This document shows, in pieces, positions 39,401 to 50,900 of a DNA stretch of 64,000 nt (position 1 is its first letter; every line of letters starts with the position of its first letter). Below the pieces are notes generated by a model that saw only the letters and a program-made list of their open reading frames with translations, did not search any database and was not told the DNA's origin. Source of the DNA: Apostichopus japonicus (Eukaryota > Echinodermata > Holothuroidea > Aspidochirotida > Stichopodidae); the NCBI RefSeq assembly GCF_037975245.1, contig NC_092578.1, positions 20,166,821 to 20,230,820 on the forward strand, written 5' to 3'. The position numbers and the translations under genes are program-made.

Positions 39401-40194
39401 ACGATGAACTTCAATGCATGTGCAATGTTAGGGAAATTTTCCTTGCTCCTGGCAGTTTGACTCTCAGCCATTACAAGTATGATGGTATAGGCCTAGGCCT
39501 ATGATAAATTTGCAATAGTAAGGGCAATAATGTCCTTTCAAAGGATAGTGTTAATGATCTTGCTGATTTTGCTCAGTGGTTTAGTAAACCCTATCCTTCA
39601 GCTACTGTCTGTGATTTGATCAGTGGTTTGGCCAAATTCCACTGTAAATATAATTCGGCTTAACATGGTAATAATTTACAAACAGTGTCAATGCAAATTG
39701 TTGGTTTCTTGTTTACTGTGGCAATTTTGCCCATTTCTGTTAGAGCTTTGAAGAAGATTAACGTTGCGATTGAAGTGGTTACACAGCAATTACAGTGTTT
39801 AACGGTGCAGGTACATATGTATAGCACACTACGTAAATTAAGACTTTGAGGACACGAACAGTTATCATGTACCACCATACTTTCTATTTCTGGTGAAATT
39901 TGGTCAAACCATTGGTGGAATCATAGCTGACAGATAGGATAGAACTGAACCACTGAGCAATATCAGCTTAAAAGAACATTAATGCGGTAGCCTAGCCAGC
40001 TAGCAAGGCTACCGAGTTACAAAAACTTATGCACATACTTTAACATATAAAGTTAACATTATAACAGTTAAACTAGGCTATTTGGCTACAACCTGTACAG
40101 GCATAACAACATTCTCCAACTTATTATAACATTAGGCCCATTGAGTTATAAGGAAAAGTGTGTTAGGTCAAATTTTGCGTTAAAAATTGTATAG
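36493..40194. other. Intergenic stretch without a supported gene
   Basis: Open frames of 120-131 codons occur at 36779-37141, 38218-38598 and 39109-39504. They lack recognisable family motifs, flanking splice logic or conserved composition. The one at 39.1-39.5 kb has a Cys/His spacing vaguely like a zinc finger (CRPLC, CSTCLEKFH), possibly an old transposon protein. I do not call a gene. Confidence 0.4.
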
Positions 40195-40562
40195 CATATG
40201 ATGGGGTGTGTTCGAAGAAACGAAAACTTTTTGGTATCTCTGATCAACCCGCCGATGAGATATTACGATTAAATACAGACCTCATGATCGAGTTGCTGCA
40301 TGACCATATTTGCCAAGGGAAACGTCCCCTGTGAATAGACACGTAAAGCCAGATTTCAGCGGTGTGTCAGCCCGTCGTCTCAAATTTGTCGTATATCGTC
40401 TCTGTAGTACGCTGCCATTAAGCTTAACACGCGACGTTTGATTGGTTTGTGGTGACCTTTGGCTGAGGTCACGCACGTTCATTATAGTTTCTAATACTTG
40501 CCCATACTGTAAACTGTATTTTCAACGCTTGATAAAGCAGACTCCCTCGTCCCTGGGCCCAG
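40195..40562 (+). promoter_or_regulatory. CpG-rich candidate promoter and 5' untranslated exon of COASY
   Basis: This stretch has far more CpG than its surroundings. It contains an inverted CCAAT box in NF-Y context (TTGATTGGTT, 40438-40447) and an everted pair of nuclear-receptor half-sites, TGACCT/AGGTCA, spaced 7 (40452-40472). About 110 bases after the CCAAT box a strong donor, GGGCCCAG|GTATGA, ends at 40562. COASY coding exon 1 begins just after an acceptor, so it needs an upstream untranslated exon; this is the best candidate I see. If true, the transposon cluster at 41-47 kb lies in the first COASY intron. It could also serve the divergent ankyrin gene. Confidence 0.33.
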
Positions 40563-41369
40563 GTATGAAATGAACGAGCTATGGAAATCATATGATCACA
40601 AACCAAAAGTACCTTACTACCTTTATTTTGTAAGAAAAGTTTTCAGTATTCCTCATTCCATGAAAATTGGAATGACGCAATTTAATTAAGTGTACTTCTT
40701 TTCTGCACAAACGCTTTTCTATTACCTACCGTAGGTCTACAGTACATAGCCTAGTTAGGTTAGGCATAACAAGTAGGCCTAACAAAATTAGAACTTAGCC
40801 GAGTCCTAGCACTACAGTTGGTAAGGCCAGTCTCAGCACAGGGCCCAACGGTTACAAGGTCTAACTAGTAACTGTAGTGTAGGCCCATGTTTCTAATTTG
40901 TAGGCTGTGGCTAAGACCCATGGGAAGTCAGCAGCACCTTAGCAAAAGTTGAAGGACTGCACGTCAACAGCCACATCAGGGGCGATTTGTGCAGTATCAC
41001 ACCAAGACCAAGACCCATCCTTCACTGGTTGTATTGTGCCATTTATTTACTAGGCCCTAACTCTAGGGTTTTGTTACACTGACAAGAGTTGTGTTGTCAT
41101 TCTCTGATTAGTTTTGTCCTGCATTCATATTGCCTTTTATTAACATAATAAATGTTATTTTTAGCCTAATTTAGTTTTGTAGTACAGGTCTATAGTCAAG
41201 AGACGCATTATGAACAGGTCACAGGACCTACAGCAGACCTGTCAACCTGTTTGACACCAAAATAGGGAGAATAACATTTTTCAGGGCCTAAAAGTAGGGA
41301 GAACAAGGGGAAAATAGGGATGTTGGTAATTTTCAACTGAAATGATATAAAAACTCCTAAATTAGTATA

Positions 41370-44300
41370 CAGTACCGCTCACGTATAACTGGACATGTGT
41401 ACGCACACAGAATCGTATAAACACGTATAAACACGTACACTCGCGTATAAACTCGTTGACAAAGAAATTGCCGCGTAGAGGCCGCGTAGACACCGCGTAT
41501 AATCCCTCTACGAGTTTATACGCAGGAAATGCTATTGTGCTCAATGAATAGGGATTAAAATCGCCGAAAGAGTTAGTGAAATGTTTAAAACAGCCGTTTC
41601 TTACATCGTAGTTTAAGAGGTGATATTCACTTTGCAGCGAAGGGGACGAAGGTAAAGTGTTTGATGGCATAGAATGTTTTTCGTTAATTGGGTTTCTATT
41701 CAGTGTTTCTTTCCCCGACTTTATTTTTCAGTTGTAGAGGTTCTGTTCCACGGAGGATTAGTTTACTTTGAATAGTTGTCAACATTTTGAAGAAATAATA
41801 AAGTATTACTAAGCGTTTCTTTGTCAATTTTTATTTAATTTACCGTTGGTTCGTTGGAATGAAAAGAAAAACTTCCACCGAACAACTTGAAGCAGGGCCG
41901 GTTAAAAACAAAACAGTTTTTCGCCCGCACAAGGGGCCCCCTTTTTCCTGAATCCCCGGGTGTCTATTCGGATTACAAGCAATCTAAACTATCATTAAAT
42001 AATATTTTGTAAAGGAAGCCACGTATTCCGAACTAGTATTAAAGCAATGAAAAGAAAAAATAATGGCCGCCCGTTTTTTTTCAGATTTCGTACGAGAAAC
42101 ATTATTTTATTTGAAAAAAAAAGAACAACTCAACGTATGGTAATTCTTTGTCGCAAGAAGTGTGTTATTGGAAAATATGTATTGAAAGAGGCAGAGAATT
42201 TGCCGCAAAACGGCGAACCTTTCATATGAAAATATGTAAACCTTCATTGAACATCCTGTTCTCCCTCAGTTGATTTGAGTAGGCCTATGCTAAAACATAA
42301 AACTTTGAACAAAAAAAGGTGTTACGTAAAAAACTTATACTTCTTAGAATGTAGGAAAACAGTTTCCAATTGCATGACTTTTTCCCTTGAATGTCCGTTT
42401 GCCAAATAAAAAACATTTAGGATCCACAGACTGATTGGCCATGACAAAAGTGTTCGAGCACAATTTAAAATGGCGCTAAGATGCTTACCAGCTCCATTCA
42501 ACTTGACATTATAAGAACCAGTTGTAACCGAACATCAGAATAGTAAACTCCACGTATTCCAACAGTAAGTTTCATTTGAGGTTTTCGTTTTCCCATGTCA
42601 TGCGTACTAAAACGTGATCACCAAATATCCCAACTGCAGGTGCGCGCGCGGAATATTGACTACCCTGGAAATCTAGGTCATGTCCTGGTTTCTGCTCACA
42701 AGCCTGACACCTGTTAATTTGCATTCCATTCTGACCTAACAAGGAGTTGTTACAACCCTGGCAAACTGCCAAAAACGTGCAACACTATATTAACCTGTCT
42801 CGTAAGAGAGGAGGGGTGGCCCAAGCAGTCTCCCAGGTACCTTGCTTAGCGCGTGTGAGCTCAACCTTTGCAGCAACGAGCCTTACCCTGGATTCCTGGA
42901 AGTACAAGTATGTTCGTGAGATTTTACGCCCTGGGATTTGTTTCTCAATATGTTCAAATTTTGCGAATAACATTTCCTCATTGTCAAAAACAAACTTCGA
43001 TAACCATTGAAGATAAAAAAAGGAAAATAACCGGACGATTGAACGGTGAGAAAAAATACACTTAACGTAGGGGTAAAACGTTCGTAACATTTGCATATTA
43101 CTAGTACTTTCAGATGTTTCCGACTTTTTAAACTGTTACATTTCGTGGCGCCTTGTGTGTCTGGTAATGGCGGTACGTTCGGCGTTATCAATAAAAAGCT
43201 TAGCAACTTTTAAGGAGCTACGGGAGTGACATGTTAAAACATTGAAATTATTTTTTAAAAAAAATTCAATACGTATCTCCGTGTTACATATTAAACATTA
43301 AAAAATTTTCGGTTGTGTCGGCAGGAGGTAAACATTAAAGTAACGATGCTGTAGTGTACCCGTATTTATATTCGTTGTTCAGTCTGGGATTTATTGGATT
43401 ACTTCATGTGTACCGTTGTTTTGAAAATATTTTGTGCGACGTTTTGAGCCTAGGTAAAACGATATTTTTGTTGAACGGAAGCCACTTAGAACCAGGATAA
43501 GATATAGTGGGAATGGTTGGTTGTCGCCCGACACCGATGGCCATTATCATCAATATGTCGATATTTCTCTTATTTCGTGTTACTGTTCCCCACTCCTTCT
43601 GCTTGAATTTTTGTTTCAAAAGGTTAGTAAATAGTTATTGTACATTGAATGCTTTTGTCAAAACATGACGTTACTTCAATATATTTCTTCGCAGCAATTT
43701 TGTGTTCAAAGTTGTATCACCTTTGACTTTGCTCAAATCATTAATTCACCTTACACGATTTTTCAACACTTTCTGAATGGCCAGGCCTATGTACTTTCAA
43801 TATAACATACCAGCAATGGCCCTTGTGGAAAAAGCAATACACTGCATTTCGAAATATTTAGTTTGGCATCGTGCCAGGAGTGCAAAATAGAAACGCTACA
43901 TATACAGTAGGAAAAGTATCCAAAGTCGCTTATGTTTGTGTTTACGATAACATTTTATTAAAAAGGCAACCAATCATAAATTTCGACTGATAAAACTTCT
44001 TTCGTTCCCATGGTGAAGTGAACCTGGGCAAGTTCGAATGTCGATGACCAATTTATGTTCCGTGACTAATGTCAATGGGAATTATGTGTGTAATCGGGTC
44101 TTTCCACGTGTTATATATATATATTGAAGTTTTACGTAAGCGGAGCGAAATTTTTGGAGGCGCCTTGATTGTGAGGAAGCACTAATACAACATAAGCCTC
44201 AATATTTGTGGAAAAAAAATCGTAAGGGTTTTCTTCTGAAAATATTTTTTAATAGTAGGCCAAACCAAAACCTTGTCATTGCTTTTGTTGGAAGTCAGAT

Positions 44301-44969
44301 CTTCAAGTTCAAATATTGTTTTTTTTTTTTCGTTAAACGGTTATCGTGGTTTTCTTGCGAGGTATATACGGCGTAACTTTCGATGAAGGCTAAAAGGTAG
44401 GATAGGCCAAGGCCTACCATGTTCTCATTAATTGTTACCTATACATTCAATTTAATGCCCAACGGGAGGAACTCGTATAAATATTAACAGACTGGTGCAC
44501 ATTGTAATTGATAAAGTTTCCTTGCTGAAGTTTTCCTGCACTGATTGTATCGATCGTTTGTACTTCTAGTAGCGCTGTTTTCTTTGTTACTCTTATTCTT
44601 AACGGCTTAAGTATATGCTTACTCTGTGGTTGAATATTTTGGAAAGGCTTAGAAGACATTACTTGATGTTGAGTTTACCGACTCTTTTCTGCATCACAGT
44701 TTATTGTAACCCATAGAAGCTCTGCTATATAAAGCGGCTGAGAATATGCTACGTTTACAGATTATACGAGATTGTACGTCTTTACGCGCGTATAATCCCT
44801 ATTCAGGTGCACTGAAGCGAAGCCTTAAGCCGCGTAGACACGGCGTAGACGCCGCGTAGACACCGCGTAGAAAGTCGCGTACAGAAACGTATAACATCGT
44901 ATAATCGCGTATAATCGCGTAGATAAACGTAGAGTATACGTCTACGCGAGTTATACGTGAGCGGTACTG
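41370..44969. mobile_element. 3.6 kb TIR element with TA target duplication, nested in the hAT-like relic
   Basis: Perfect 21 bp inverted ends beginning CAGTACCGCTCACG, flanked by TA on both sides. Subterminal zones (41380-41535 and 44755-44955) are dense in short CpG-containing motifs, CGTATAA and CCGCGTAGAC, possible transposase-binding arrays. The interior has no frame longer than about 110 codons and no motif I recognise, so it is probably non-autonomous. It shares the CAGTACC terminus and TA target with the 29-31 kb element. Perfect TIRs suggest it is younger than its host relic. Confidence 0.8.
42656..42783. repeat. Dispersed segment shared with 29268-29365
   Basis: Contains CTGGAAATCTAGGTCATGTC, CAAGCCTGACACCTGTTAAT and CAAACTGCCA. 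See the partner copy inside the 29-31 kb element. Confidence 0.75.
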
Positions 44970-45059
44970 TAGTCTACTTACAGTATACAATACAGTGAGA
45001 GAATCATCTAATCAGTGTTTCTTGTTGTAGTTTACAGCAGCTTGCTTCGCTTTCTACAG

Positions 45060-45235
45060 GGTTTCTTTAGTAGGCTTCCATTCGAAACAGGGAACAGTGG
45101 ACTCTGGGTACTCTGACTTCATGGCTAATATGCTAGATAAGAGTCCCATGAAGCTTGAGACTTGACCGACTGTCAGTCTTGTTCTTGCCAACTACACTGA
45201 ATAGCCTTTCCTGTTCAGCGTTACATAGGACTAAT
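45060..45235 (-). pseudogene. Degenerate hAT-type transposase C-terminus
   Basis: A short, stop- and frameshift-broken remnant of the transposase dimerisation region within the outer element. It is not functional. The assignment rests on the pattern ERLFSVVGKNKTDSRSSL and a downstream KPTKETL match recalled from the family. Confidence 0.55.
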
Positions 45236-45534
45236 TGTTTGCTATTTTCAGAAATGTCGCAAGTGATGAAACATTAAAAAAACGGGAGAATAGAATATTA
45301 CTCCGCGAGGCCAGGAGATTCGGGTAAAAACTGGGAGTCTCCCGGTAAAACCAGGAGAGTTGACGGGTCTGCTACAGTACCGTTGCAAAGTAACCTAATA
45401 TTTGAACTGCATGGAATGCAGTAATCACAGTCATTCAATTGGTGATTTTAATTTCATGGATTGCTCTGCATACAAATGTCAAAATATTTTCTCACTTCAT
45501 TATGGAAACTTGTAACAGCATATTAACTCGCCTA

Positions 45535-46095
45535 CACATACAGTAAAGTTGGTCACATCTTGAACCTGGCTATTTCTCATTCTTCAGAACAAGTTGGGAA
45601 TGACATCTTCATTTCTGAGCCTTCCAATTTTTCTGATCATATGCTTGTCTCTTGCAAATTAAGTATAAAGTGATACACCTGTAACGAAGAAGGCTTCAAT
45701 AACTTTCCGGAAGACTAATAATATTGACCTGGATGACTTTAGACTAGACCTTCATGATAGCCCAGTTTGCATTTCTACCAAATTATCTTTTCTCTCGGAC
45801 CTCCAGGAAACCAATGACTCAATTGAATCTTTACTTGATAAACATGCTCAAGTCATAACAAAGATTATCAAAATTCACAAGAAAAAAGGGCAGTGGTTTA
45901 TTCCTAACCTTGTAAGTGCTAAAAAAGTCAGAAAACAGCATGAACGCTGTTGGCATAAAACTGAAACTGTACATAGGGATTTATTAATTCATTCATCAAT
46001 GTAAAGTCATGCATAATTAAACTAATACGAGGAAGAAATACTTTTCTGAAAGGATTACCAATGCTTCCAACCCAAGGGAACTTTTCCAAATTGTT
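45535..46095 (+). pseudogene. LINE relic, endonuclease end to pre-RT region
   Basis: With frame breaks, the plus strand reads GHILNLAISHSS, then FISEPSNFSDHMLVSCKL. This is the SDH-containing C-terminal motif of LINE apurinic endonucleases. It is followed by IESLLDKHAQVITKIIKIHK, KGQWFIPNLV and KKVRKQHERCWHKTETVHRD, the region before reverse transcriptase in CR1/RTE-like elements. Stops and small deletions make it inactive. Confidence 0.72.
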
Positions 46096-46639
46096 CATTA
46101 TTAGTGTTCGACCAATAGTCGGTAAGATAAAATCTGCATCAGGCTCAGCTCTTAAACAGTTTTTACTACACTATGCAGGCCCAGGGTTCACATTTGCTGG
46201 GGGATTGGGCGATTCCAGCAATTTGATCGCATTTAGCATAAATATTTAGTAAAAAGCCACTTGTGATTATTATTTTTTATATTTATTTATAATCCATTTA
46301 ACATATAAATTTCCTTGTCAGTCTTTCCTTCTATGAAATAAATGAATGAAGAAATAAATAATTGTGAGAATTCTTTCAATAGTAGCCTAAAACCACACTA
46401 AGCCAATGGGAAATCTAGCCTAACCAACGGTTTGCAAGAAAAAGATCACACTTTGCGTAGGATTTGGGACTAGGTAGTATCCCGTCAGGTGAGTACCCGG
46501 GATACCCCGTGCAAACACTAAAACATGACAAGTTAGAAACATACAGTATTGAGTATCTTTGTTGTTCTGCCAATTGAGGACCATCAGTTTATTAAGGAAA
46601 GATCTTGATGATTAAACCTGTGAAATCTCCAGGCTTGAC
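46096..46639. other. Unassigned AT-rich sequence between LINE relics
   Basis: I recognise no gene. It probably replaced or was inserted between the two LINE pieces. Confidence 0.35.
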
Positions 46640-47075
46640 TTTCTAAATTCTTTACTTTTTGGCCTGTCAGATCCATCCATTAAGATACTTCAGAAAATTG
46701 AAAACTCTGCGGCACCCATTGTGAAAAGGAAGAAGAAACGTTGCCATACAACTCCACTCTTAAAGGAACTTCACTGGCTTCCTATTAGCGACCGAATTCA
46801 ATTTAAAATACTCCTACACACTTTCTGTCCTCATAGCTTGGAACAGCCTGAAAATATATATGAATTACTTTTCTCCAATGCTCCTGCCATTTGTCTTGAT
46901 TTCTCTGCCAAGGCCGACCTTTCTCTCCAACCCACGATTAAAACATATGGGTACCAATGTTTTGCCTACCCTGCTCCTTGTATCTGTGGAACCAGTTACC
47001 AGACCATATGCATTTATGTGCCTTTAAGGGATACAATTTTCAAGCCCTTTGAAAACTGTTGCTAGATGTAAGAAT
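46640..47075 (+). pseudogene. LINE relic, C-terminal end of the reverse transcriptase ORF
   Basis: The plus strand reads ILQKIENSAAPIVKRKKKRC, TPLLKELHWLPISDRIQFKI and later TIKTYGYQCFAYPAPCICGT. This corresponds to the typical LINE tail QNSAARL...LHWLPV..RI.YKI and KTYG.RAF..AAP.LWNSLP. The central RT domain between this and the upstream relic is deleted. It ends about 120 bp before the COASY acceptor. Confidence 0.75.
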
Positions 47076-47295
47076 TGCCTATGACTGGTGGGAGGGAGAC
47101 TTGGTAGTCTGAGTGGACAGGTTTACAAGTTTTGATTAAATTAAACTATCCCATAATATGTGGAGTTAGAACTAGACCTGTTTTCTTGTTTGTATCAACA
47201 GATATATCCTGAAGTTTACTCTGAAAAATAAATTCTCTGAGTGTAGTAAGAAGTATGTGACCACCTCCAAATTTCAACAACAGGCTTAACTAACC

Positions 47296-47926
47296 ATGGC
47301 AGCTCCGACTGGACTGTTGTTGTTGACATCTCCCTCTCATCAACTCTTCCACAAAGTTCCTAGGATTCTTCATTATGTTAGCCAAAAGATAACTCAAGTG
47401 TTGTATATCCATCTACATCCAGACCTTGAGGAATGCCTGCAGAACCAGCATGGCATTGATAAAAATGTGTGCATTCCACCATCCAGGAGCTTCCTAGATT
47501 TTGCAACAAAAGTTTATGTAGAATCATCCAAGATAAAGAATTTTCCAGACACCAGGATTCTTTTACGGAATACAGGAGGCCGAAGCTCAAGTCATGATGT
47601 TCCTCTTCTGCACTCTGTCCAAGAAATTTACACAGACTCAGGCCTCCCATTTGCAGATGTTACATCTTATTTGAAAAACTGGATTTTGTTTCCATCAGAA
47701 CCTGTAATGCATCAGTTACCATACAGTTTGATGGCTAATTCATGGAGTCAGGAAAGTGTACTTCAATCACCTAGCATAACAGATGTTCTCAATACATACC
47801 ATCATGTAGTACTTGGAGGTACATTTGATCGTTTACATGTGGGACACAAAGTTTTACTTACGGAATCTGCTATGAGAGCTAATGCAAAAGTTACTGTGGG
47901 AGTCACTGATGGACACATGAATCATA
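47296..47926 (+). CDS. COASY: COASY coding exon 1
   Basis: This encodes residues 1-210: the N-terminal region and the start of the PPAT domain ([32 protein letters not shown]). The donor is GTAAGT; it leaves phase 1. The untranslated part of this exon probably starts at 47202 after TTGTATCAACAG. Confidence 0.95.
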
Positions 47927-50900
47927 GTAAGTTTGTGTGGCTTACCATTTGATGTAATGAAAATTTGACCATGTTCATGTTGATTTATAAGTTTCACAAC
48001 TTTGGATTGTAAATAATGAAATGTTTGTGTCTACAGTAAAAGGAGTGAGATCTGAGGTATATGATGTGTGCAGATGGAATAGGCTAAAGTTACTCATAGC
48101 CAGATGGTTACAAAGTTCAGGTATTATGTATTTGGGAGACGAACACAATGAAGTAGGTTAGAGAGATACTCTTTAAAAATGAATCAGTTTTTCTTGGTGG
48201 AAATTTTTTTTTACAGAAATACATTACGTAATGGTACTTTAACAATTAATTAGCGCAGTACCCCGGTTGGCCGAATGCCGCTTGGTTCTTCGTCAGGGGT
48301 TAACATCCCAGGGAAGTCTGCACTCTCTAAAGTAAACAGAGACAGTGTGTCAGGAAGTTTCAGGAAGGTATAAAGTAAATAAAAGTTCAGGAAGAAAACA
48401 GGACCATGGTGGTAGCAAAAGAGAAGTATAGTCAAACACAGATGGGTTGGTATTGTAAAGACAGGCTGGGACAGAAAGGTGGATCTTCAGTGGTAGGCAG
48501 ACTTCATAGTTGTATTACTGCGTGACAAACAGGCTGGTGCCATTTGGAGAAGAGAGCAAGCCACCCCTTGGAAGTTTATTTATAACTTTCTATAAGGTTA
48601 ATCGTAATTTGAAACTGCACTGATTTTTCTCTATGCTTCCAAATTAGCCTCATAATACATAACCACTTAAAACGTACATGTATAACAGCAATTGGAGTGG
48701 CAAACTCGTGTAAGTAAATGCTGCATCATAACAAGAAGAAGATACTTTCTGTTGTCTCATTCAATAATGTTCACTTGCCTAACCAATAAGTCCTTTTTTT
48801 TGCAGAGAAAACATTACCTGAACTGCTTCAACCATGTGGAAACCGGATTCAGGATGTTTATGAATTTCTACATGATGTGAAACCTTGGGTAGCACATAAG
48901 GACATCATTGTACCAATCACTGATCCTTTTGGACCAAGTATCACTGAGGCAGACATGGGTTGCATCGTTGTCAGCCAGGAAACACGAAAAGGAGGTGCAG
49001 CAGTCAACAAAAGGCGGCTAGAAAAGGTGCATTCAACAGATATATTAAGGCTTATAGTGTTACTACAGTCATTTGTTTTGGACAAGAGGGAAAACAAGAA
49101 ATAACACCCTGGAACATATACAGACTGGGCTAGTGTGATGCCATGCAGTGCCTGCTAGAACACATAACAACTTGGCTGTAGTGATTCCATTCAGCATGTG
49201 CTTCACTGTGCTAGAACACATAACAACTTGGCTGTATTGATCCATGCAGCATGTGCTTCACTGTGTTAGAACACATAACAACTTGGCTGTATTGATCCAT
49301 GCAGCATGTGCTTCACTGTGCTAGAACACCTAACAACTTGGCTGTATTGATCCATGCAGCATTTGCTTCACTATGCTAGAACACCTAACAACTTGGCTGT
49401 ATTGATCCATGCAGCATGTGCTTCACTATGCTAGAACACCTAACAACTTGGCTGTATTGATCCATGCAGCATTTGCTGCACTATGCTAGAACACCTAACA
49501 ACTTGGCTGTATTGATCCATGCAGCATGTGCTTCACTATGCTAGAACACCTAACAACTTGGCTGTATTGATCCATGCAGCATTTGCTGCACAATGCTAGA
49601 ACATCTAACAACTTGGCTGTAGTGATTCCATGCAGCATGTGCTTCACTGTGCTAGAACACCTAACAACTTGGCTGTAGTGATTCCATGCAGCATTTGCTG
49701 CACTTTGCTGGAACACTTAACAACTCAGCTAATTTAGTCTACTCAAGCCAAAATTAATATTTCGTTATGCATTCCACAACTCTCTTTGAATAATTACCAT
49801 TTTTGGTTTCGATGATAAACATAACCTTTGCATTCATTATGGGGTATGATGTGTGTGTGTGTGTGTGTTTGTGACGCCCAGATTGTAAACACGATATCTC
49901 AAGAAGTGAATGTCAGACCAATTTTTTTTATTTAGTGTGTAGAAGTACCACATTGAGTACAAGAAGCCTATTGTTTTTGGTGGAGGTTAAAGGCCATTTG
50001 GGCTCACCAGGGGTCAAATTGTATAAACCTTGTAAACATGATATTTCCAGAAGGGAAGATCGAACCAACTTCATAGATAGTGTGTAGAAGTGCAATATCA
50101 GAACAAGAAGCCTCTTGTTTTTGGTGGAGGTCAAAGGTCATTTGGGGTCGTCAGGGGTGAAATTGTGAAAACCTTGTAAACACGATATCTCAAGAAGGAA
50201 TACTTAGGAGGACCTCATATTTAGTATGTAGAAGCACCATGTCAAGTCTTAATAGGCTATCCATTTTGGTGGAGGACAAAGGTCATTTGGGGTCACCAGG
50301 GGTCAAATTGTGAAAACCTTGTAGTCATGATATCTCAATACTGGAAGCTGTGGCAGACCTCTCATTTAGTGTGTAGAAGTACCAAATTGATTTAAAGAAG
50401 CCTATTCGTTTTGGTGAAGGTCAAAGATCATTTGGGGTCATCAGAGGTCAAATCATGAAAACCTTGTAAACATGTAAACCCTCTTTATACAATACGTCAG
50501 ATTCATGAAGAAAGCTGCTTGTTACATCATCAAAACCATTTTGCATTCTGGTTCAAATTTGCTATCTCGGAATCTTATATATTCCATAAATTCCAGGTAA
50601 ACTTCTTACTTTAACACTCATTGAAATCTACTTTTCAAAGGATTTGAATGAACTGGATATCCATGAGATCCAGATCATATCTGATGACCATCATGGTGCA
50701 CATGAAGAAGATAAAATCAGCTCATCTAGTCAACGAATGAGATTATTAGGATCTCTGCTCTGTCCCCCTGAGGTAATTTCTTCTTATTTCACAACATCTA
50801 CAGAATTATCTTGACAATTTTCATTCCACAGTTAGGATTACATTGCTAAAAGTAACCTACAAATCCCCTTTCAAATTTTCACTCTACTGAAAGTTGCACT

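Larger units (their letters stand above)
41234..45371 (-). mobile_element. hAT-like DNA transposon relic interrupted by a second element
   Basis: Ends are inverted repeats: CAGACCTGTCAAC at the left and GTTGACGGGTCTG at the right. Both are directly flanked by CTACAG (41228-41233 and 45372-45377), a clean target duplication of 6 bp; hAT elements usually give 8. On the minus strand at about 45060-45235 a broken frame reads NAEQERLFSVVGKNKTDSRS and, after a frameshift or stop, ILAMKSEYPE and EWKPTKETL. I associate this with the C-terminal dimerisation region of hAT-type transposases. Without the inserted element the relic is only about 540 bp. Confidence 0.72.

Noticed and set aside
39109-39504. 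131-codon frame with Cys/His spacing vaguely like a PHD or other zinc finger
   Set aside because: Spacing is only partly right, there is no flanking exon support, and the neighbouring sequence looks like decayed intergenic DNA.
42810-42930. A tRNA-derived SINE head (GGGGTGGCCCAAGC and nearby) in the 3.6 kb element
   Set aside because: The A-box resemblance is weak and no B-box (GGTTCGANTCC) follows at the right distance.
42785-43206. Overlapping frames of about 100 codons inside the 3.6 kb TIR element as a transposase
   Set aside because: No DDE/D catalytic pattern or helix-turn-helix that I can see; frames overlap on both strands as chance frames do.
48037-48056. A 20 nt segment between CTACAG and GTATAT in COASY intron 1 that looks like a micro-exon
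   Set aside because: Including it breaks the phase with the exon starting at 48806, while skipping it gives a continuous PPAT domain.
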